From: Chryseotalea sanaruensis
GTDB lineage: Bacteria > Bacteroidota > Bacteroidia > Cytophagales > Cyclobacteriaceae
Length of the DNA stretch: 64,000 nt
NCBI RefSeq assembly: GCF_003990915.1
Contig: NZ_BHXQ01000003.1
Span: 310,001 to 374,000 of the forward strand
Reading direction: 5' to 3'
The position numbers were made by a program, and so were the translations under genes. Positions 1 through 9,223 of the stretch are shown here, one piece after another. The stretch's first letter is position 1. Each line of letters starts with the position of its first letter. The notes below the pieces were generated by a model. It saw only the letters and a list, made by a program, of their open reading frames with translations. It was not told the DNA's origin and did not search any database.

Positions 1-357
1 CATCATGCGTATGTTATCCATTTCAATTTTCAATCGTCCGGCCAGGAACTCTTTAACTGGTAAATCATAGAGTGCCTCATATTTATCCAGACCTGTAATT
101 TTTGATATACCTCTTTCGTAATCAAAAGGACCGGGCATGGCAAATCCTACTTTTAATGATGCCTGAGGAAATTTTTCAAAGATTGATTCAATAGCTTCGC
201 ACCATGTATTAAGTATTTCGTAAGCTGAACCTTTGCTGTTTACCCGAATGCGCACATAACTTGGTTGCAGCAGTTCATTACTTTCCATATCAATTAGTGC
301 TGCAGTAAGGTGTGAACCTCCAATATCAACCCCTAATACGTGTGTAGCGTTTTTCAT
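1..357 (-). CDS. ROK-family sugar kinase / regulator, partial (C-terminus off the window)
   Basis: The visible 119 residues begin MKNATHVLGVDIGGSHLTAA. The VDIGGSHLTAALID stretch (residues 10-23) is the N-terminal nucleotide-phosphate loop of the ROK/glucokinase fold, with Asp11 and the glycine pair in the usual places. ROK proteins are ATP-dependent sugar kinases or sugar-responsive repressors. No DNA-binding domain precedes the ROK fold here, so a cytoplasmic kinase acting on glucose, mannose or a related hexose is favoured. The start lies 5 bases after the stop of the exported enzyme upstream, so this is the last visible gene of the polysaccharide-utilisation locus. Substrate specificity cannot be judged because the sugar-binding and zinc motifs lie outside the window. 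Confidence 0.8.
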   Translation of the reverse strand, partial: MKNATHVLGVDIGGSHLTAALIDMESNELLQPSYVRIRVNSKGSAYEILNTWCEAIESIFEKFPQASLKVGFAMPGPFDYERGISKITGLDKYEALYDLPVKEFLAGRLKIEMDNIRMM

Positions 358-362
358 CAAAC

Positions 363-3300
363 TTATTGTATTAAAAGTTTTATCGTTTTAAGCTGTTCAC
401 CTGTATTAACCTTTAGCAAATACATGCCTGTTGATAATTGAGGCAAGGTAATAGCAAATTTATCATCTATTAATTTTGATTCAATGGAAATAAAATTTCC
501 GTTAAGATCAGTTAGATTAAATGAACTATTTAATGAAGCACCTAATACATAAAAAATAGTTTTAGCAGGATTAGGAAAAACTGTGAGTGTTATAGATTGT
601 TCATCAATGGCAGTTACCGGAGTCCACATTTCAGGAAGTTGCTGAATTACTTGGGGCGAAAGTGCAGCCTGGTATAAGCGTACCTCATCTAATATTCCCC
701 TGAGAAAATAATTACTCTCCCCTTCTTCCTTTCGACCAAAGGTTAAAGATTTATTGGTTTGAGCAATAGCACCTATGTGTGCAGTAAAAGTATCCAGTAT
801 TCCATCAACATAAACCTCCATTGAAAAACCAGTATAGGCCACTGTTATATGGTAGAAGCGACCGAGTTGAAGTGGTGAAGAGCTGTCCAGGTCTTTAGTA
901 CCTGTACTTGTTTTAATTGTCCACCTTAAATATTTGTCAGGTGTAATAGACACTTTCCAGCGCTGCTCCCAACTCCCGTGCGAGAGGAGGAATACTTCCT
1001 CTGGTACACTTTGCAAGTAAACCCACAGTGATGCTGTGACTTTGTCTTGAAAATTTAACCGACTATCCGCAGGAACAAAAATGATATCATCTCCTGCATT
1101 GAATAAGTAAGCCTTATCAGATTCACTGCGTGCATCATCGGTTAATGTTACGCCTGATGCGGTGGCGTGAAAGCCATTGCCGCTGTAGTCAAGGGTGTTT
1201 CCATCTAATGGAAAGTAAGCAAGTGCTGATGTATCTTCAACGTCCACACTTTTCACCAATACATCTTTGCTGATTTGAGTCGTAAGCAAATCCTGATCCG
1301 TCACAACACAAATAATAGTAAAGATGCCTTCTGTAGCAGGTAGCTGCCAGTTGACTGAAGCACTATTTTGATTGCTTAATGTCCCGCCATTGACTGACCA
1401 TTCGTATGTTAACACTTCTGTATCATCATCTGTAGCCAGGCATTGAAATATTTCACTCGCTGATACAGTGAATATTTTCTGCTCTGGAAGAATGGCACTA
1501 GCAACAGGGGGCTCAGGTATATTTTCTACTACTTTAAGCAGAAGACTGTCACGTATTGTAATACCATCGGCCATTATCTCTAACCGTAATTTTTTAATTC
1601 CTGCCACTGCGGGAATAATAAAGTCCAGTTCACTGGTATTTTCTGAAGAAATTAATTCATCATCATAGTGCCAATTGTATGCGGCTTCAACCGGTATGTT
1701 TTCTGTAGTTACAAAAAATGAAAGTGCTTCATTAAACTCAACTGTAGTATTATTCGTACTCAGGGCTTTTATGCGCATCTTGGTTGTGTAATCATAGCCG
1801 TAATGATGGTCTACTACTTCATCATTGGCAAAGAGTTTTCCATTCTTCTCCTCTAATGCAATCTCAGTCGGAACAAATGTCAGCAACTTGACCTGATCCG
1901 CCTCAATATCAATCACTACCGTTCCGGTAGCGTTTGTTGCCAGTACCGACTCCGTTATTGCATCATAAACTGTAAAAGAACCAGCGGGTAAAGTTAAACT
2001 CACCTGATGCATTGTATTATGTGGATTATAAAGTGCGTAAGATTTTAATGTGCTGGTTGAAAAGAAATCCGTTTTAGTAAGATCAATCAAAAGAATACCG
2101 GCCACATCCGTTTCTTCTACAATGGCGGCTAAATAACCCACATGCGAAGAACCGTACAACGCCAGGTTTGTAGCTGCCCAACCGCTTCGTTTAGCATCGC
2201 CTGTACCGTATAAAGGTTTTCCCTCCCAAACTTCTTTGAGTGCTTCATAAGCAATACATGACTCCGGGTCATTCGTATTGCTCCAGCTATAATCGTCCTG
2301 ACTTGCTGGTGGCAGATAAGCAGGATAAAAAAGTCTACTGGCATTGGCTACATTTAATATCCACTTCGACAATGAACGTGCAAAGCGTTTATCATATCGT
2401 ATTACAGGAGCGAGTGCTGCAGCTTGCTGGAAACCATTCATGGCAAAAGCATAGTCATTTCCATTGTCGTTGGCTTCACCAATAAGCCCATCGACACTGT
2501 TGCCGTTCCAAGTGCCTACTATTGAACCCCAACCCCGCAAAGGACCACGATTGAAACACCAGGAAAGCATTTTCTCTACATCATAATGTGTATTTAACTC
2601 AGCATTCATCTTCGCAGCTGCCAATACACCATAGGGTAATTGCAATTCGTAAGAGGGATTTGAGTTGAGGTTGGTTAGAAACTCTAAACTCTGTTGTGCA
2701 CCATACAGGTATTCGCGATTACTGGTAGTTTGGTAGGCATTGTATAATAACCATGCTATACCACCGGCAGCCTCTGGTTCTTTTACACCTTGTGTATTAC
2801 CCGTCATAGTAATTAAATTCCAGGCTCGGTAATTCATATCTGGTACTGACCATGGTGTAGCATTTCCACCCATGGTTTTCACTGCGCGAAGCCATTGATC
2901 TGCAACGGAAATAAATTGCTGATCATAATCAGTCGTGCTCGGATATTGGGAGTACAACTGATAAAAGAAAATATTAGGCATTACATCATACCACCAGTCA
3001 TTTCCGGTAGTGGTGTTGTAACCATTCAGGTATACGTTTTGGTTATTGGTCTTATTAAAAAAGTCTTTGGTTTTTTCAACCCAGTTGATTCCGTTCTGAT
3101 TTTGTTTGTTGATACCCATTAATGAAGCTCCCACAATAGCGGGGATGATGTTAATAGCCTCTGCCTGATTGGCGCTATTGGTTCCTACATAGGTTTGCAA
3201 CAACACAGGACTTAGTGAAGGATAGTTTATCCCTTCATTTTTAAATGATACCAGCGGCAAATGTTGGCCGGTCGCTGAAGTAGAAAATACTAATGCATCA

Positions 3301-3452
3301 TAATCTGCAGCCACCTTTTTCCAATCGCGCATATTATACGAAAGCGGCATATTTGGCATTTGCTCAATGCGTGCAATATTTATTTGTCCGGGTTGAGCAT
3401 ACACTTTGATGGAAAAAAGAAGGCAGATAAATAAAATTACTTTTGCATGCAT
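363..3452 (-). CDS. Secreted putative glycosidase of an unrecognised family, with PKD-like, LamG and T9SS sorting domains
   Basis: The chosen start (Met at 3452) gives a clean signal peptide, MHAKVILFICLLFSIKVYAQ. The longer frame from 3500 would start inside a terminator hairpin and is rejected. Residues from about 25 to 540 are helical and rich in aromatics, with DWWYDVMPN and RLFYPAYLPP motifs, and closely parallel the lipoprotein at 9224-10954. A PKD/Ig-like stretch follows, then a LamG/concanavalin-like domain beginning near ALAYFPLDGNTLDYSGN. The last roughly 75 residues (TVFPNPAKT to KTIKLLIQ) form a T9SS type-A sorting domain, so the protein is probably exported across the outer membrane and surface-attached or released. 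The catalytic region matches no glycoside-hydrolase family I recognise. An alpha/alpha-toroid glycosidase or lyase is inferred from composition and locus only. Catalytic residues are not identified. Confidence 0.75.
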   Translation of the reverse strand: MHAKVILFICLLFSIKVYAQPGQINIARIEQMPNMPLSYNMRDWKKVAADYDALVFSTSATGQHLPLVSFKNEGINYPSLSPVLLQTYVGTNSANQAEAINIIPAIVGASLMGINKQNQNGINWVEKTKDFFNKTNNQNVYLNGYNTTTGNDWWYDVMPNIFFYQLYSQYPSTTDYDQQFISVADQWLRAVKTMGGNATPWSVPDMNYRAWNLITMTGNTQGVKEPEAAGGIAWLLYNAYQTTSNREYLYGAQQSLEFLTNLNSNPSYELQLPYGVLAAAKMNAELNTHYDVEKMLSWCFNRGPLRGWGSIVGTWNGNSVDGLIGEANDNGNDYAFAMNGFQQAAALAPVIRYDKRFARSLSKWILNVANASRLFYPAYLPPASQDDYSWSNTNDPESCIAYEALKEVWEGKPLYGTGDAKRSGWAATNLALYGSSHVGYLAAIVEETDVAGILLIDLTKTDFFSTSTLKSYALYNPHNTMHQVSLTLPAGSFTVYDAITESVLATNATGTVVIDIEADQVKLLTFVPTEIALEEKNGKLFANDEVVDHHYGYDYTTKMRIKALSTNNTTVEFNEALSFFVTTENIPVEAAYNWHYDDELISSENTSELDFIIPAVAGIKKLRLEIMADGITIRDSLLLKVVENIPEPPVASAILPEQKIFTVSASEIFQCLATDDDTEVLTYEWSVNGGTLSNQNSASVNWQLPATEGIFTIICVVTDQDLLTTQISKDVLVKSVDVEDTSALAYFPLDGNTLDYSGNGFHATASGVTLTDDARSESDKAYLFNAGDDIIFVPADSRLNFQDKVTASLWVYLQSVPEEVFLLSHGSWEQRWKVSITPDKYLRWTIKTSTGTKDLDSSSPLQLGRFYHITVAYTGFSMEVYVDGILDTFTAHIGAIAQTNKSLTFGRKEEGESNYFLRGILDEVRLYQAALSPQVIQQLPEMWTPVTAIDEQSITLTVFPNPAKTIFYVLGASLNSSFNLTDLNGNFISIESKLIDDKFAITLPQLSTGMYLLKVNTGEQLKTIKLLIQ

Positions 3453-3464
3453 TGTTATAATATT

Positions 3465-3517
3465 AAAAAAATGAAAAATCACCCCGGGCAACTCAAACAT
3501 GGAGTGCCCGGGGTGAT
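3465..3517 (-). terminator. Strong GC-rich hairpin terminator inside the utilisation locus
   Basis: A perfect 13-bp inverted repeat, ATCACCCCGGGCA at 3478-3490 and its complement at 3505-3517, encloses a 14-base loop. On the minus strand the stem is followed by TTTTCATTTTTT, the layout of an intrinsic terminator. It lies just after the LamG lipoprotein stop (3534) and before the start of the exported enzyme (3452), so it could attenuate expression of the downstream enzyme and kinase or protect the upstream transcript end. Confidence 0.8.
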
Positions 3518-3533
3518 GAATTTCAAAAGTTGA

Positions 3534-4604
3534 TTATGGCTTTTCGATGTTGTACAAGCTTACTACTTGAGTTTCAGTAAGTGGTGCATTGTAAATACGA
3601 ACTTCATCCATTCTACCTACAAAGAATCCACCCCAGTTCAAATAGTTAGGGTCAGCTTCGTTAAGTGAGTAACCATTGGTTGGTAAATCCTGACCAATAG
3701 TTAAGTTTACCGGTGCAGCAGATAAGTTGATAGCTGTACCTGGCGTGTTATCCCAGTCTCTTACTTTAACACCATTTACATAGAATATCATATGCCCATT
3801 ACCAAAGGTAACTACTACATGATACCATGAGTTTTGCGTAAGAATAGGATCTGCGTTGTCTCTGTCATAATAGGCAGGATCAGGAGAACCAGCAACATCT
3901 GCCTTTACTGTCATGAAAGCTTTTGGATCAGCTTGCATGTTCAACTTCCAGCCATTCCAACGGTTTAATGCAACCATATATTGATTGTTAAGAATTGGAT
4001 CGTTTACATCTTGCTTCATCCACAATGAGATAGTCATGGTTTGTGGATTCAACTTAGTGTTATATGGAACTTCAACGTTTGCACCTTTATCGAAATAAAT
4101 TGCTTTATTGGCTACCCCATAACGATCAGTTGTCCAACTCGGTACACCTGCACCCCAAAACTCGTGTCCTGTCTTCAGTGTACCATCCAATCCATTTGAT
4201 GATTCATCGTTGGCAGTTGTACCCGTACCTTCATCAAAACGCCAGTGCGCTACAAGGTTTGCAGGAGCAATAGGCTCAATAATGGCAGCTTCATATTCAG
4301 CAATGGCTTCTTGCAAATTTACATTTGCATTGTCTACCTGTACTTGTGTTACTGCATTACTTGCAACAATAGCTTCGGCTGCATCTACAGCAACCTCAAG
4401 TGGTTCTTTAGCACCAGCAAGATATTGTCCTTCCTGACTTCCTTCCTCTGTTGTTTCCAGAAGCTCGATAGCCTCATCAATCGTGGTTTGTAAAGCAGTC
4501 TTATCCGCATTCGGTCCATCATCGTCATCAGAACAAGAAACAGCCAGCACGGTACCTGCCATTAATGCAAGCGCCCAGGCCATGTTTTTTAATTTGTGTG
4601 TCAT
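3534..4604 (-). CDS. Surface lipoprotein with helical spacer and LamG domain (SusE/F position)
   Basis: The 356-residue protein has a lipoprotein signal, with the lipobox cysteine at residue 24 (VLAVSC) followed by SDDDDG, the acidic type of sequence that directs Bacteroidota lipoproteins to the cell surface. Residues about 34-110 are alanine- and glutamate-rich and helical, resembling FIVAR-type spacers. Residues about 118-350 form a LamG/concanavalin A-like lectin fold, with LVAHWRFDEGTGTTANDESS at its start and GRMDEVRIYNAPLT near its end. Its place directly after SusD suggests a surface glycan-binding protein. No catalytic motif was seen. The gene is 45 bases from SusD and is followed by a strong terminator. 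Confidence 0.85.
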   Translation of the reverse strand: MTHKLKNMAWALALMAGTVLAVSCSDDDDGPNADKTALQTTIDEAIELLETTEEGSQEGQYLAGAKEPLEVAVDAAEAIVASNAVTQVQVDNANVNLQEAIAEYEAAIIEPIAPANLVAHWRFDEGTGTTANDESSNGLDGTLKTGHEFWGAGVPSWTTDRYGVANKAIYFDKGANVEVPYNTKLNPQTMTISLWMKQDVNDPILNNQYMVALNRWNGWKLNMQADPKAFMTVKADVAGSPDPAYYDRDNADPILTQNSWYHVVVTFGNGHMIFYVNGVKVRDWDNTPGTAINLSAAPVNLTIGQDLPTNGYSLNEADPNYLNWGGFFVGRMDEVRIYNAPLTETQVVSLYNIEKP

Positions 4605-4649
4605 AATTAGAATTGTTTAGTTAAAAAATTTATTAAAAGAGATTATTGG

Positions 4650-6131
4650 TTATTCGTCAATTGCAGTGTTTGTATCGATTTCTGATTGAGGTATTAAAAA
4701 ATATCTATCATCTGCATAACTAAAACCTGTACTGCTCAATGCAGCTTCGGCAATAGCCTGTCCGTAGCGCATCAAATCAAAATAGCGGTGAAACTCAAAG
4801 CCAAGTTCTACCCTGCGTTCATGTCGGATAGATTCACGCACCTGCGTTTGTGTTCCTGAGACATCAGGTAATAGATTAATTGGAATCACGCCAAAACCGT
4901 CCAGTCCTTCATCGTATAGATAACTTTCTCGTGCACGCTTACGAACTTCGTTCAATGGGTCTAATGCTTCTGTTGTGCGATTCAATTCATTCAATGCTTC
5001 TGCTTTCATCAATAGAATGTCGGCATATCGCAGGTATACATAATTCAGGCTGGCATCTCCGATGATGGGTTCTTCGCGGGTTGGTTGCAAATGTTTTTTC
5101 TGCAGGTAGCCTGTTGGTGACCACAGCGGACTAAAATCTTCTCCGTTAATCCATTTTGTATTTTCACGACCAACAGTATAATCCAGACGCGGATCTGCCA
5201 CGCCTCCGAGGGTTACTTCAAATTCATCTACAAAAGATTGCAGCGGCACGTTGAAGTAATACCCATTCTCGGCAGGTGAACCGAACCATTGATTCAGATG
5301 ACTTCCCAATTTAGGTGTACTGCCGCTCAGGTGCTGGATTTCAAAAATCGATTCTGTATTATTTTGTGTGGAGTCTATAAAATTATTTTTATAAACCGGC
5401 TCGAGTGCATATAAGCCTAAAGCATCCAGATCACTGATGGCATCTAATGTTAATTCCCACTCTCCCTGATACAAATGTGCTTTGGCCAAAAGACCTAGTG
5501 CAGCACCTTTTGTTGCTCTGCCTATTCCAAAAGTTGATACGCTTTCTAAAGCCGGAGTGGCATCTGTTAAGTCGGTTTCAATCTGATCATAGATGCTGGC
5601 CACTGATGATTTACCAACATTAATCGCATCAAGGTTAATGGGTGGAGTAAGCTTAAGGGGTACCTCACCAAAAATATTAACCAATTGAAAATAAAAGTAT
5701 GCACGAAGGAACTTGGCTTCTGCTATTACTGATGCCTTTCTACTTGCATCCATTTGGATACCTCCGGCATAGTAAAGCAGGTAATTGGCACGTGTGATGC
5801 CTTCATAATAATGTTTCCAAATTTTTTCCAGGAAACCATTGTTTCTCGAGTAGTTAAACTCATCCAGAAACTGAATATCGTTTTGGTCTCCTGCACCTCC
5901 ACCCTTTACAGCATCATCTGATACTACATCACCAAATACCCACAAGGCATTATTTGTGGATGTAAATGAGGCAATGTTATATACTCCTGTAATAGCAAGT
6001 AAGGCGTGCTCTTCTGTTTTATAAAAATTTTCGTTGGAATAAGTACCTTCCAACTCTTCTTCTAAAAAATCAGCACAACTGCTACATGTCAAAGCAATGA
6101 GTATGATACAAGTGCGAAAAATATATTTCAT
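4650..6131 (-). CDS. susD: SusD/RagB-family outer-membrane glycan-binding lipoprotein
   Basis: The protein is about 493 residues, usual for SusD. It has a lipoprotein signal ending LTCSSC, then ADFLEEELEGTYSNENFYKT, the typical SusD N-terminus with the NFYKTEEHAL helix. TPR-like helices occupy the first half (AKFLRAYFYFQLVNIFGEVPL is a family hallmark), and the C-terminal region has the RRVELGFEFHRYFDLMRYG motif. SusD caps the SusC channel and delivers oligosaccharides to it. The start at 6131 is preferred over the Met two codons upstream because it gives the compact MKYIFRTC signal. It follows the SusC stop by about a dozen bases, so the two are co-transcribed. Confidence 0.96.
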   Translation of the reverse strand: MKYIFRTCIILIALTCSSCADFLEEELEGTYSNENFYKTEEHALLAITGVYNIASFTSTNNALWVFGDVVSDDAVKGGGAGDQNDIQFLDEFNYSRNNGFLEKIWKHYYEGITRANYLLYYAGGIQMDASRKASVIAEAKFLRAYFYFQLVNIFGEVPLKLTPPINLDAINVGKSSVASIYDQIETDLTDATPALESVSTFGIGRATKGAALGLLAKAHLYQGEWELTLDAISDLDALGLYALEPVYKNNFIDSTQNNTESIFEIQHLSGSTPKLGSHLNQWFGSPAENGYYFNVPLQSFVDEFEVTLGGVADPRLDYTVGRENTKWINGEDFSPLWSPTGYLQKKHLQPTREEPIIGDASLNYVYLRYADILLMKAEALNELNRTTEALDPLNEVRKRARESYLYDEGLDGFGVIPINLLPDVSGTQTQVRESIRHERRVELGFEFHRYFDLMRYGQAIAEAALSSTGFSYADDRYFLIPQSEIDTNTAIDE

Positions 6132-6142
6132 ATGCATACTGA

Positions 6143-9100
6143 TTAGAAAGTTAGATTTAAGCCCATGTTAAAAGACCTGGCTGACGGATATGTTCCCCAG
6201 TCCATACCCGCTGCCCGGTCACCTTGTCCTAAAGCATTATCACTGACAGTCATCTCAGGATCCATACCCTGGTATTTGGTAAAGGTGAGCAGGTTGGTAC
6301 CTGACACGTAAATGCGAACTGCTGAAAAACCGTAGCGCTCCAAAATACCGGCTGGTAGTTTGTATCCTATTTGTAAATTCTTTAATCGTGTATAAGATCC
6401 ATCTTCGAGAAAGCGTGTTGAGTATCTAGTGTTATTTCCTGAAGCATCCCATGAAGCACGTGGGTGTTGATTGCTGGTGCCTGCTCCTGTCCACCTGTTA
6501 TCGAAGTAGCGTTGTGTTACATTGAAGGGTCTGTAAAATCCTTCGATGTCACGATTAAGCACTGAAAAAATTTCCTGACCGTAAGCACCCTGGAAAAACA
6601 TAGACATATCCCAGTTTTTATATGCGAGTGACACATTCAATGCAGCCGTGAAATCCGGAATCGGGCTACCCAAATGTGCTCTGTCTTTACCAGTAATGTA
6701 ACCATCACCATCTTGGTCTTTATATTTTACATCGCCCGGTTCAATATCGCTACCTTGATTGGCATGTGTAAAAATGTCTGCTGCATCCTGGAAAATCCCC
6801 TGCATTTCATAGAGATAGAAGGAACCAATCGGATAACCTTTCTCTACTAACGTGATATTATCAGAGCCTATAGCGCCACCGGGTATTACAGGATTAACTT
6901 CCAACACTTCATTGTAAAGCGTGGCTCCGTTCAGTGTTACTGTGTAATTAAAATCGCGAATGTTTTTAGTATGTGTTACAGATAATTCGATACCGCGGTT
7001 CAAGACTGTACCATTGTTAATAATAGCAGGTGCAGCAGTTCCGGCAGATGAAGCAATCGGTTGATTAACCAAAAGGTCTGAAGTTACTTTATTGAAATAG
7101 TCAATAGAGAAAGCAAAAGCACCATTGGCAATTTCCACATCAACTCCGGCATTCAATTGATTACTGGTTTCCCATTTAACTTTACTATTGCCTAATTGAT
7201 TAATCGCGTAACCAACCGCTACTGCGTTACCATAAGGATAGTAATATGTGTTACCCACTTTATCAACATAAGCATAGTCTGCGATTTCCTGATTACCAAT
7301 TGATCCGTAGCCTGCACGAACAAAAAGTTTACTTAACCAGGAAACGTCCGTGAGAAAATTCTCTTGTTCCATGCGCCAGCCCAATGATCCGGCATAGAAA
7401 GTTCCCCAGCGATTATCCGGACCAAAGCGTGATGATCCGTCTTTGCGTAATGTGGCTGAAACCAAATATCGTTCTTTAAATTCGTACCCAGCTTTTCCAA
7501 AAAATGAAAGCAAGGCATTACCCACACGTCCTTCTGAATTCGTTTTGATTCCCTGACCATTCCCTAAATAGACAAGGCTGTTTTCCTGATCCGGAAAATT
7601 ATTATCAGTAGCATTAAATACATAAGTCTGGTTTTTAATAGCTTCAGTACCCAGCAAAAAATTCAAAGTATGCTCTCCCGCAGATTTTTCGTAAGTGGCA
7701 AAATTGCTAAAGGTTAAGCCCTGAAAATCTGAATCAATTACTGTTAAGCGATTGGGATTATTGATACGATTTAAGGTACCCCAGTTTCTATCGAAGCGTC
7801 TTTGATTTTGTGTGCTTACATCCAGTCCTATATTTGATACAAAGGACAAACCTTCCATAAGGTTTAGTTTGAAATACAACTTTCCGAATAGCCGATCATT
7901 AATACGTTTATTGTTATTGTAGGCTAGCATACCCACTGGATTGTAACCATCACCCAGGAATTGAAATAAAGCAGGTCGGTCAACAAAATCGCCTGCTCCG
8001 TCATAGACAGAAATTGCCGGTGTTCTGAAGAAAGCGTAGCGTACTACACTGCCTCCATTGCCACCTGCGCCATCACCGGAGCTTGGGATAAGGTTGGTGG
8101 TAGATTTTGACAAATTAAAATTTACACCAGCTGTCAGCCATTCTTTAACATCCGATTCAAGGTTAATGCGGGCTGTAACACGTTCATAGTCGCTAGACTT
8201 GATGATACCTTCCTGATTAAAATAACTTGCTGATAATGCATAACTCGTTTTCCCCTCCGAACCGGCAATTGAAAAACTATGTGTTTGTAAAATTGCATCT
8301 CGCATAATGGCATCAACATGGTCTGCATCATCAAAATTCTGTGCCATGGATTCAGTGATTAACGGGCGGAGGAAAATTCCTGTTTTACCAACATTATCAT
8401 TTGCTGCTGCTTCATTATAGAGCGTTACATAATCAGCAGTATTGGTCATGTCAATCAAACGCGTGGGTGATTGTACCCCAAACTGCGTATTAATTTGCAC
8501 AGTGGGTCTACTTCCTCTTCCTGTTTTAGTAGTAATTACAACAACACCATTTGCTGCACGAGAACCATACAACGCTGCAGCACTGGCATCTTTTAAAATA
8601 GTAAGTGATTCTACATCCTGTAAAGAGAAAGCACTAATGTCTAATGTTGGTATACCATCAATTACGTAAAGCGGATAGTTACCACTGTTAATGGATCCTA
8701 CACCACGCACACGAACAGATACACCTTCACCGGGTGCACCCGTATTCTGTGTAACCACAACACCGGCTGCTCTTCCTTGTAAAGCCATGTCAAGTGTTGG
8801 TACAGGTAGTTTATTTAATGCAGCTGACTGAACTGTGCTAACGGCACCCATTACTTTTTCTCGTTGTTCTGCACTATAACCAGTTACTACAATTTCTTCC
8901 AGTACTTCTGTATCTTCAAGAAGCACAATTTCCAGTGGCTGATCTCCAGCAGTAAGCTCCTGCGTTTTGTAACCAATCAAGGAAACGATAATGATTGCAT
9001 TGTTGTATTCTGCAGGTATCTGCAAAGCAAATCGACCTTCTGCATCTGTTGAAGTACCAAGCGAAGTTCCTTTGATATATACATTCGCACCGGGTAAAGA

Positions 9101-9202
9101 TGCACCTGTACCATCGGAAACTTTACCACGCACCAAACGCTGCGCATAAGCAACATTTGTCAGCGCAATCGTTATCAGCAATAGTAAACAGTATTTTTTC
9201 AT
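6143..9202 (-). CDS. susC: SusC/RagA-family TonB-dependent oligosaccharide transporter
   Basis: This 1019-residue outer-membrane protein has a signal peptide (MKKYCLLLLITIALTNVAYA). A carboxypeptidase-regulatory-like beta domain spans residues about 22-100 (GKVSDGTGASLPGANVYIKG). A TonB-box-like EEIVVTGYS segment follows, then a plug domain with VRVRGVGSINSGNYPLYVID and LKDASAAALYGSRAANGVV, the SusC signature. The remainder is beta-barrel ending NMGLNLTF with a terminal Phe. It imports oligosaccharides into the periplasm using TonB-transmitted energy, with SusD as lid. Neighbours are the lipoprotein enzyme 21 bases upstream and SusD 11 bases downstream. The glycan transported is not determinable from sequence alone. 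Confidence 0.97.
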   Translation of the reverse strand: MKKYCLLLLITIALTNVAYAQRLVRGKVSDGTGASLPGANVYIKGTSLGTSTDAEGRFALQIPAEYNNAIIIVSLIGYKTQELTAGDQPLEIVLLEDTEVLEEIVVTGYSAEQREKVMGAVSTVQSAALNKLPVPTLDMALQGRAAGVVVTQNTGAPGEGVSVRVRGVGSINSGNYPLYVIDGIPTLDISAFSLQDVESLTILKDASAAALYGSRAANGVVVITTKTGRGSRPTVQINTQFGVQSPTRLIDMTNTADYVTLYNEAAANDNVGKTGIFLRPLITESMAQNFDDADHVDAIMRDAILQTHSFSIAGSEGKTSYALSASYFNQEGIIKSSDYERVTARINLESDVKEWLTAGVNFNLSKSTTNLIPSSGDGAGGNGGSVVRYAFFRTPAISVYDGAGDFVDRPALFQFLGDGYNPVGMLAYNNNKRINDRLFGKLYFKLNLMEGLSFVSNIGLDVSTQNQRRFDRNWGTLNRINNPNRLTVIDSDFQGLTFSNFATYEKSAGEHTLNFLLGTEAIKNQTYVFNATDNNFPDQENSLVYLGNGQGIKTNSEGRVGNALLSFFGKAGYEFKERYLVSATLRKDGSSRFGPDNRWGTFYAGSLGWRMEQENFLTDVSWLSKLFVRAGYGSIGNQEIADYAYVDKVGNTYYYPYGNAVAVGYAINQLGNSKVKWETSNQLNAGVDVEIANGAFAFSIDYFNKVTSDLLVNQPIASSAGTAAPAIINNGTVLNRGIELSVTHTKNIRDFNYTVTLNGATLYNEVLEVNPVIPGGAIGSDNITLVEKGYPIGSFYLYEMQGIFQDAADIFTHANQGSDIEPGDVKYKDQDGDGYITGKDRAHLGSPIPDFTAALNVSLAYKNWDMSMFFQGAYGQEIFSVLNRDIEGFYRPFNVTQRYFDNRWTGAGTSNQHPRASWDASGNNTRYSTRFLEDGSYTRLKNLQIGYKLPAGILERYGFSAVRIYVSGTNLLTFTKYQGMDPEMTVSDNALGQGDRAAGMDWGTYPSARSFNMGLNLTF

Positions 9203-9223
9203 AGTTTTTTATTGTATATGTGT

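Noticed and set aside
363..3500. Longer start of the exported enzyme at 3500
   Set aside because: The extra 16 residues are encoded within a terminator hairpin and would spoil the signal peptide that begins at 3452.
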